This document shows positions 45,340-50,489 of a stretch of 50,489 bases of DNA, piece after piece. This DNA comes from Nitrospirota bacterium. GTDB taxonomy: Bacteria; Nitrospirota; UBA9217. Both the position numbers and the translations under genes were made by a program. The first letter of the stretch is position 1; each line of letters starts with the position of its first letter. Below the pieces are notes generated by a model. That model worked only from the letters and a program-made list of their open reading frames with translations. It was not told where the DNA came from and ran no database searches. The DNA lies in assembly GCA_029858565.1 (NCBI GenBank), contig JAOUEV010000021.1:1-50489 (forward strand), read 5' to 3'.

Positions 45340-47339
45340 TGCTGCACCAGGACCTGCGGAACGATCTCGGCGACCGTGTCGGCCAGGATGATCGTAATGT
45401 CCGACCGGACGGCGGCGGGAAGCTCGTCCACGTCGCTCCTGTTCTTGAGCGGCAGCACGATGGTGCGGACCCCGGCCCGTCGGGCGGCAAGCACTTTTTC
45501 CCGCACACCTGCAACCGGCAGCAGTCTGCCGGTGAGCGTGATCTCGCCGGAAAGGGCGACATCCCTGCGGGCCGGACGGCTGGTCAGGAGCGACAGGATC
45601 GCGACCGCGATCGTGATGCCCGCCGAGGGTCCGTCCTTCTGGATAGCGCCGGAGGGAACATGAATATGGATGTCCTGGTTCTCGAAGAAGTCCTCGGGGA
45701 TGGCAAAGGTCCGGGCGTTGCTCCTGATATAGGAAAGGGCTGCCTGGGCCGATTCGCGCATCACGTCGCCGAGCGATCCCGTGATGATCAGCTCCTTCTT
45801 CCCTTTCATGGCAACCGCTTCGACAAAGATGATATCGCCTCCGGCTTCGGTCCGGACAAGACCGGTCGCGACGCCGATCCGGTCCGTTTCCTCGACAACG
45901 TCAACGTGATATTTCTTCCTGCCCAGGAACCGCTCAAGCTCCGCCGGCGTGACGGTCACGGATTTTCGGCCGCCGGAGCCGAGCGACTCCTTTGCGAGCT
46001 TTCTGCAGACCATGGCGATCTGGCGCTCCAGGCCGCGTATGCCGGCCTCCCGGGTGTGTTCCCGGATGACGTGCTCCAGGGCTGCCTGGGTAAAGACGAC
46101 CTGGTCCGGTGACAGGCCTTTTTCACGGACCTGTTTCGGCACCAGGAACCGCGAAGCGATCTCGAGCTTATCCTCGAGCGCGTATCCGGAGAACTCGATG
46201 ACCTCCATGCGGTCGCGCAGCGGACCGGGCATGGCCTCAACGACATTCGCCGTGACAATGAACATCACGCCGGACAGGTCAAAGGGAACATCGAGGTAAT
46301 GGTCAGTGAAGGCCCGGTTCTGCTCCGGGTCCAGGACCTCCAGCAGGGCCGACGCCGGGTCTCCCTTGAAGTCCGAACCGATCTTGTCCAGCTCATCGAG
46401 CATCAGAACGGGATTCGCAGAACCCACCCGCCGGATCTCTTCAATGATCCTGCCGGGCCGCGCGCCGGTGTATGTCCGGCGATGGCCGCGGATGTCCGCT
46501 TCGTCCTTCACCCCGCCCAGGGAGATGCGGGCGAAGTTCCTTCCCAGGGCAAGCGCTATGGACCTGCCAAGAGAGGTCTTTCCCGTGCCCGGAGGCCCGG
46601 CAAAGCAGAGCACGGTGCCTCGCGAGCCCGTTGCGAGCGATCGTTTTTCAAGGGCTTGCCGGACGGTTTCGCGCACTTCATCGAGCTTATAGGGCTTGGT
46701 GATGTAATGGAAGGCTCCCCGCTTCATCGCATCGATCGCTGACTGGACCGTGGCGAATCCGGTAACAATGATCACCCGGGTCTCGGGAAAGCGCTTCTTC
46801 ACCGATTCAAGAAGGTCCATGCCGCTTACCGGGCCCATGCGCAGGTCCGTCAGGACAACGTCGAACTCACCGGTCTCGAGAGCCTGGAGCCCTGATTCCG
46901 CGTCAGCGGCGGTTACGACCTCATAGTGCTCCCTGGTCAGGATATGAGAAAGGTTCTTTCGAGCGATCTCCTCATCGTCAATGACAAGGATGCGCGCCTG
47001 CCTGTTCATCCGCAGCACCTTGACCGCGAGGTGCTCCAGCACGCGCTCCTTGATCAGCTCGAGACCGAAATGGTGTTCATTCAGCACGCGCTCTGCGCGA
47101 ACGATGTCAAGGTTGTCCTCGGTGCGGTGGTTCCAGGGAAGGGAGAGCAGGTAGTCGATGTAGGTGAGGCCGATGGAGAACTCGGCGGACGACGGTCCGA
47201 TCTTCGACAGGACCTCGAGCTCCTGTACGGCAACAGGAGCGACCACAGGGGGCAGATGGGCATTTTCGATCCTCTGGCGCAGCTCTGCGAGGACCTGATC
47301 CTGTTCCTTGTCGGTATTTTTTTTATTAAAGAATCCCAT
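45336..47339 (-). CDS. Lon-type ATP-dependent protease with inserted receiver domain (REC-Lon hybrid)
   Basis: This 667-residue protein (numbering from the ATG at 47337-47339) is a Lon protease rearranged in two ways. It lacks the N-terminal substrate-recognition (LAN) domain, keeping only the short helical end with IDYLLSLPWN and NEHHFGLELIKERVLEHLAV. A full receiver domain (about 115-234) then follows, with DD121-122, phospho-acceptor Asp165, Thr193 and Lys215, inserted just before the AAA+ module. The AAA+ has GPPGTGKT (248-255), LMLDELDK and DPASALLEVLDPEQN. The C-terminal protease has the Ser572-Lys615 dyad (KDGPSAG and VREKV). Both motor and protease look active. The N-terminal frame from TTG 47381 is rejected. 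Confidence 0.93.
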   Translation of the reverse strand: MGFFNKKNTDKEQDQVLAELRQRIENAHLPPVVAPVAVQELEVLSKIGPSSAEFSIGLTYIDYLLSLPWNHRTEDNLDIVRAERVLNEHHFGLELIKERVLEHLAVKVLRMNRQARILVIDDEEIARKNLSHILTREHYEVVTAADAESGLQALETGEFDVVLTDLRMGPVSGMDLLESVKKRFPETRVIIVTGFATVQSAIDAMKRGAFHYITKPYKLDEVRETVRQALEKRSLATGSRGTVLCFAGPPGTGKTSLGRSIALALGRNFARISLGGVKDEADIRGHRRTYTGARPGRIIEEIRRVGSANPVLMLDELDKIGSDFKGDPASALLEVLDPEQNRAFTDHYLDVPFDLSGVMFIVTANVVEAMPGPLRDRMEVIEFSGYALEDKLEIASRFLVPKQVREKGLSPDQVVFTQAALEHVIREHTREAGIRGLERQIAMVCRKLAKESLGSGGRKSVTVTPAELERFLGRKKYHVDVVEETDRIGVATGLVRTEAGGDIIFVEAVAMKGKKELIITGSLGDVMRESAQAALSYIRSNARTFAIPEDFFENQDIHIHVPSGAIQKDGPSAGITIAVAILSLLTSRPARRDVALSGEITLTGRLLPVAGVREKVLAARRAGVRTIVLPLKNRSDVDELPAAVRSDITIILADTVAEIVPQVLVQQ

Positions 47340-47562
47340 GTCCAATGATCCAGGAAAACCGGTTTTCGCGCGAAGCCGCAAAGCCGCTAAAAAAGATTAA
47401 AGGAACAAGCCGTAGCAGCGGAAAAACAAGGAACATGTTCTGAGTACTGTATCCATTCATCTTAGCGAAGGGTCTGCCCAAGACATTTGTCCTGTTTTTC
47501 TTTGCGGCTTTGGGCGAGACAGAAAATGAATTTAGATAGCACTTAACAACGACCCGGCATCA

Positions 47563-47597
47563 GTTGCATTTTACAACGCCTAGCTGGTAAGTGCAAC
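47563..47597. promoter_or_regulatory. Candidate enhancer (UAS) inverted repeat
   Basis: GTTGCATTTTAC (47563-47574) and GTAAGTGCAAC (47587-47597) form an imperfect inverted repeat. A third related copy TTGCATTTGTAAACAAC is at 47650-47666. They lie 85-180 nt upstream of the sigma-54 promoter, the usual distance for an NtrC-type activator. Confidence 0.5.
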
Positions 47598-47739
47598 AGC
47601 GATTATTTCTCAATTTAACAATATGTTACATGATTCATTATAAAGACCATTGCATTTGTAAACAACACTGTCCGATTACTGTACCGGATACTGAACCTAT
47701 TACTTCTTAATATACAACACGTTCCGCATAAAGGGAACT

Positions 47740-47756
47740 TTGGCACGATGGTTGTA
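47740..47756 (+). promoter_or_regulatory. Sigma-54 promoter (-24/-12) of the Usp/TauE operon
   Basis: TGGCACG-ATGG-TTGTA closely matches the sigma-54 consensus TGGCACG-N4-TTGCA (GG and TTG present with correct spacing; one mismatch in the -12). It is about 40 nt before the first gene. Confidence 0.82.
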
Positions 47757-47795
47757 ATAGTAATAATAGAAAAACAATGAAAGGAGGGTTGACCT

Positions 47796-47966
47796 ATGAA
47801 GACCCTGTTAAAGAAAATGGAGACGATGTTCGCAGCATCAGCATTTGCCGAGGCCGGAGAACATGAGACCGCGCGCCAGATCCTGAAGGACGCTGAGCAG
47901 CGGAAGAACGATCGTCCGTCGCTTCAGGCGCGTCCATCCACCAGGCCGTCGCTGCGGGCGAACTAG
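47796..47966 (+). CDS. Small protein, first gene of sigma-54 operon (56 aa)
   Basis: This 56-codon gene has a strong AAGGAGGG ribosome-binding site. It encodes a helix with KKMETMFAASAFAEAGEHETARQI, followed by an Arg/Ser/Pro-rich basic tail (PSLQARPSTRPSLRAN). Residues about 5-30 resemble the N-terminus of the next protein (KQIEDSLAAVSFAEEGQQETAATL), so the two share a motif. It is the first gene after the sigma-54 promoter, 21 nt before the Usp-like gene. I recognise no named family. A coiled-coil regulator or partner is possible but not shown. Confidence 0.8.
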   Translation: MKTLLKKMETMFAASAFAEAGEHETARQILKDAEQRKNDRPSLQARPSTRPSLRAN

Positions 47967-47987
47967 AGCGCTGGAGCAGGTCGAACC

Positions 47988-48485
47988 ATGGACAGCCAGA
48001 AGCTCAAGAAGATCATGAAGCAGATCGAGGATTCCCTCGCAGCGGTCTCCTTTGCCGAGGAAGGCCAGCAGGAGACGGCGGCTACCCTGTTCCGGAGGGA
48101 GCGGAGACTGCTCGTCGCGGTGCGGGAAGGACATGTCGATCCAAAGACCCTGAAGTACGGCCTGAATACCGCTGTCAGGATCGGATCGCAGGTCGACATC
48201 CTCTATGTCACCGCCGAGGGCGGCGGCCACACGCGGATCGACAAGGACCTCGAGGAGTTCGATCGCGAACTTTCGGCAGCTGCCATTCCTCATCGCCTGG
48301 TCAGGAAGAGCGGCTGTCTGAAGCAGCAGATCATCGACTACACGAACAAGGAGCATGAGGTGCTCTTCGTGGTTGTCGAATCCCCCCGCAGTCTGGATGC
48401 GGACTGCTCGGGCAAGGACACCGCGCTGACAGAGTTGTGGAAAAAGCTGCGGTGTCCGCTTGTGGTGGTGTCTGAAGCGCAGTAA
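47988..48485 (+). CDS. Usp-like protein with N-terminal FAEEG motif
   Basis: This 165-residue protein has an N-terminal helix (residues 1-35, QIEDSLAAVSFAEEGQQETA) matching the 56-aa protein upstream. A Rossmann-like alpha/beta domain follows (RLLVAVREGHVDPKTLKYGLNTAVRIGSQVDILYV; then HEVLFVVVES and LRCPLVVVSE). It resembles the universal stress protein fold but lacks the canonical G-x2-G-x9-G[ST] ATP loop. It is in the sigma-54 operon, 21 nt after the 56-aa gene. Function is unknown; the shared motif suggests the two are linked. Confidence 0.75.
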   Translation: MDSQKLKKIMKQIEDSLAAVSFAEEGQQETAATLFRRERRLLVAVREGHVDPKTLKYGLNTAVRIGSQVDILYVTAEGGGHTRIDKDLEEFDRELSAAAIPHRLVRKSGCLKQQIIDYTNKEHEVLFVVVESPRSLDADCSGKDTALTELWKKLRCPLVVVSEAQ

Positions 48486-48516
48486 GCCAAGCAGCAAGCA
48501 CTAAGCGATAAGCATA
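48482..48516. repeat. AAGCNNN heptamer run at gene end
   Basis: AAGC occurs five times; the last four are exactly 7 nt apart. The run starts at the stop codon of the Usp-like gene. The unit differs from the GCGGAWT repeats. Confidence 0.45.
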
Positions 48517-48572
48517 ATCCTGTAAAAAGACTTTGAGCAGGTTCATTACATTCTCTTTAAGGAGGCATTATC

Positions 48573-48824
48573 ATGGCAGCAACAAGCAGCAAGAAAAAAC
48601 CGGTCACCGCGCTGGTGATCACCGGTATCGTGTCGATCGTGATGTACGGTCTGCTCCTGACCAAGCAGGAACTGATCAACAGCACCTTCGGCAAGGGCGG
48701 ATGGTTCGCATTCCTTCCGATCGTGACGGCATTCCTGTTCTCCTTCGTGCACGGAGCGTTCACCGGCCACTTCTGGACCGTGCTCGGCATCGAAGCGGCA
48801 AAAAAGAAGAAGGAGGTAAAGTAA
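48573..48824 (+). CDS. Small two-helix membrane protein
   Basis: This 83-residue protein has a basic N-terminus (TSSKKKPVTA) and two hydrophobic segments (about residues 12-29 and 44-66, the latter FLPIVTAFLFSFVHGAF). A Lys-rich C-terminus (AAKKKKEVK) follows, placing both ends in the cytoplasm. AAGGAGG precedes the ATG. It ends 1 nt before the TauE-family permease gene, so it may be an accessory subunit, but no family is recognised. Confidence 0.8.
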   Translation: MAATSSKKKPVTALVITGIVSIVMYGLLLTKQELINSTFGKGGWFAFLPIVTAFLFSFVHGAFTGHFWTVLGIEAAKKKKEVK

Positions 48825-48825
48825 G

Positions 48826-49908
48826 ATGCACGATATTGCGACGAATTTCATCAATCTTGATCTCATCACCATGCTGTACCTCTTCGGTGTCGGTTTCGTT
48901 GGCGGCCTGGTCTCCGGTTTCATCGGTTCGGGCGGCGCTTTTGTGCTTACCCCGGGCATGATGAGCCTGGGCGTTCCCGGTCTCATGGCAGTTGCGAGCA
49001 ATATGTGCCACAAGTTCCCCAAGGCGCTGGTCGGCGCGGTGAAGCGCGCCAAGTACGGCCAGGTGGACGTGAAGCTCGGGATCATTCTCGGCATCTCGGC
49101 TGAAGCGGGTGTGCTCTACGGCGCGCATATCCAGGAGAGCATCAAGAAGGCCTTTGGCGATGCCGGTTCTAACCTTTATGTCAGCGCCGCGTTCGTGGTG
49201 ATCCTTGCCACTGTGGGCGGGTTCGTTCTGCGCGACGCATGGAAGACCCATAAGTCCGGAACCGCACATGAAGAGGAAAAGGCAGGCAAGCTGGCCAAAT
49301 GGGTGCAGTCCATCAACATTCCCGGCACTATGGTCTACTTCAAGAGCCTGAACGCCAAGGTCTCGGTGCTCTTTACCATCCCCCTCGGGTTCGCAACCGG
49401 CATGCTGGCCGCGACGATCGCCGTGGGCGGATTCGTGGGCGTTCCGTCCATGATCTATGTTCTCGGCGCGCCGAGCATCATGGCGTCGGCAACAGAGCTG
49501 GTGATCGCCTTTGTGATGGGCGTGGGCGGATCGTTCAAGTACGCGCTTTCGGGCCTGGTGGACATCAGGCTGGCCATGCTGATCCTCGCGGGCTCGCTCT
49601 TCGGCGTTCAGCTTGGCGCGATCGGCACGACCTACGTGAAACCCTTCATGATCAAGATGGTGATGGGGGTGATCATGGTGATCGTGCTCTTCAGCCGTGC
49701 GCTCATGATCCCGGTCTATATGTCCCAGCTCGGCTTGATGGACAAGATGGGCGACATGACCGTGAAGGTGCTGAAGAACACCAGTTTTGCTATAATGATC
49801 GCAGCACTGGCGATCGGAGCGTTCATCATCATTAAGGCCTTTGTGGAAGGCCGCAGGGAAGAGAAGCTCCGCCTGGCGTCAGAAGCGCTGGAACATGGGA
49901 AAATATAA
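48826..49908 (+). CDS. TauE/SafE-family membrane permease
   Basis: This 360-residue integral membrane protein has about eight hydrophobic segments and the TauE/SafE hallmarks GGLVSGFIGSGGAFVLTPGM near the N-terminus and GMLAATIAVGGFVGVPSMIYVLG near the second half. TauE/SafE proteins are proposed exporters of sulfite, sulfoacetate or related anions. A soluble loop of about 50 residues separates the halves (about 135-175). The family is broad, so the substrate is uncertain. It lies in the sigma-54 operon and overlaps the following Usp gene by 14 nt. Confidence 0.88.
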   Translation: MHDIATNFINLDLITMLYLFGVGFVGGLVSGFIGSGGAFVLTPGMMSLGVPGLMAVASNMCHKFPKALVGAVKRAKYGQVDVKLGIILGISAEAGVLYGAHIQESIKKAFGDAGSNLYVSAAFVVILATVGGFVLRDAWKTHKSGTAHEEEKAGKLAKWVQSINIPGTMVYFKSLNAKVSVLFTIPLGFATGMLAATIAVGGFVGVPSMIYVLGAPSIMASATELVIAFVMGVGGSFKYALSGLVDIRLAMLILAGSLFGVQLGAIGTTYVKPFMIKMVMGVIMVIVLFSRALMIPVYMSQLGLMDKMGDMTVKVLKNTSFAIMIAALAIGAFIIIKAFVEGRREEKLRLASEALEHGKI

Positions 49909-50489
49909 GAAAATCCTTATAGCTGTCGATGGTTCTGAATCAAGCCGGAACGCGCTCCTGCAGGCGTTCCGGCTTGCTGTTGAAGAAAAGTGCTGGATCA
50001 CGGTCACGTCGGTCGTCCCGCCGGTCACCGGCGACCTGGACCTTACCGGCGTGTCGGACGTTCGCGCTTCCCTTGCCAAACCCTGCGAAGATGCCCTGAC
50101 CGAAGCACGCAGTCTCGCCGAGCAGGAGTGCATCCTGATCAAGACAGTGCGCGAGGAAGGCGAGACCTATGAGCGGATCGTGGACCTGGCAGATGCCGAG
50201 AACGCGGACATCATCGTCATGGGACGCAGGGGACTGCGCAGAATGGCGCGCGTTCTGGTCGGCAGTGTGACCGCGCGGGTGATCGGCCACACGCAGCGTG
50301 ATGTTCTTGTGGTCCCCGCGGGCTCGATCCTGGGCTGGAAGAAGATCGTGGTTGCCACGGACGGATCCCGGTTCAGCGCGAAGGCGACGGACAAGGCCAT
50401 CAGCTTTGCCCAGGCCTACGGCGGATCGCTCGCGGTCCTGTCGGTGGTCGATGTGCCGCCGGAGCTGTATGCCGAGGCGCCGCAGGCGG
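49895..50489 (+). CDS. Tandem universal stress protein, 3'-truncated by window end
   Basis: The frame opens at ATG 49895, overlapping the permease end by 14 nt, and is open for 198 codons to the window edge. A full Usp domain comes first (KKILIAVDGSES, then MGRRGLRRMARVLVGSV, which fits the ATP-binding G-x2-G-x9-GS motif). A second one begins at about residue 146 (KKIVVATDGSRFSAKA). Tandem Usp proteins bind ATP or AMP and act in stress or energy signalling. It is part of the sigma-54 operon. The C-terminus is not in the window. Confidence 0.93.
   Translation, partial: MGKYKKILIAVDGSESSRNALLQAFRLAVEEKCWITVTSVVPPVTGDLDLTGVSDVRASLAKPCEDALTEARSLAEQECILIKTVREEGETYERIVDLADAENADIIVMGRRGLRRMARVLVGSVTARVIGHTQRDVLVVPAGSILGWKKIVVATDGSRFSAKATDKAISFAQAYGGSLAVLSVVDVPPELYAEAPQA

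Larger units (their letters stand above)
47340..47795. other. Divergent intergenic region, sigma-54 side
   Basis: This 456-nt gap separates the REC-Lon operon from the Usp/TauE operon. Near the REC-Lon start are an AAGCCGCAAAG/CTTTGCGGCTT inverted repeat (47373 and 47500) and a perfect palindrome GAACATGTTC (47431-47440). From 47563 on are TTGCA-type repeats, and at 47740 the sigma-54 promoter. No gene is visible in it. Confidence 0.6.

Overview
This window is a chromosomal replication-origin region from a moderately GC-rich, Gram-negative-like bacterium that is probably anaerobic. Candidate lineages are Nitrospirota (Thermodesulfovibrionia-like) or a former deltaproteobacterial group. That is an inference from gene content: four-subunit pyruvate:ferredoxin oxidoreductase, TusA/DsrE sulfur carriers, a TauE-type exporter, many sigma-54/two-component elements, MglAB, bactofilin next to ParAB, and the TIGR03545/TIGR03546 pair. 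No rRNA or other phylogenetic marker was compared.

Layout. 1-11.8 kb (minus strand): a partial nucleotidyltransferase and its small partner, purL, bactofilin, parB-parA, a Clp1/Grc3-like polynucleotide kinase flanked by two identical parS sites, then rsmG, mnmG and mnmE. 12-16 kb (plus): pgi and the TIGR03546-TIGR03545 membrane pair. 16-21.5 kb (mixed): a class V aminotransferase, a GIY-YIG protein, Nudix, an adenylate-kinase-like protein, an HD phosphohydrolase, DsrE, HIT, hisI, DsrE2 and tusA. 21.5-21.88 kb: candidate oriC with DnaA boxes. 21.9-42.4 kb (plus): dnaA, dnaN, gyrB, a TPR lipoprotein, gyrA, a second TPR lipoprotein, serS, four tRNA-Ser genes, tRNA-Arg(ACG), tadA, the SRP RNA, dnaX, ybaB, recR, porGDAB, mglB-mglA, tRNA-Asn and a RelE-type toxin-antitoxin pair. 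The order dnaA-dnaN-gyrB-gyrA-serS-tRNA-Ser-tadA-SRP RNA-dnaX-ybaB-recR closely parallels the Bacillus subtilis origin region. Genes mostly point away from the candidate oriC on both sides.

42.4-50.5 kb is the most unusual part. A minus-strand operon encodes a Lon-type protease with a receiver domain inserted between its truncated N-terminal region and its AAA+ module, then a membrane histidine kinase, then an NtrC-class sigma-54 activator. Divergent to it, behind a good -24/-12 sigma-54 promoter with upstream repeated and inverted motifs, is an operon of a 56-residue protein, a Usp-like protein that shares a motif with it, a small membrane protein, a TauE/SafE-family permease and a tandem Usp protein cut by the window end. 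I infer one phosphorelay in which a kinase may address two receivers, one controlling sigma-54 transcription and one controlling a protease.

A second theme is a dispersed heptanucleotide repeat (roughly GCGGAWT) in the gaps between genes from 32 to 42 kb. One copy lies in frame inside purL.
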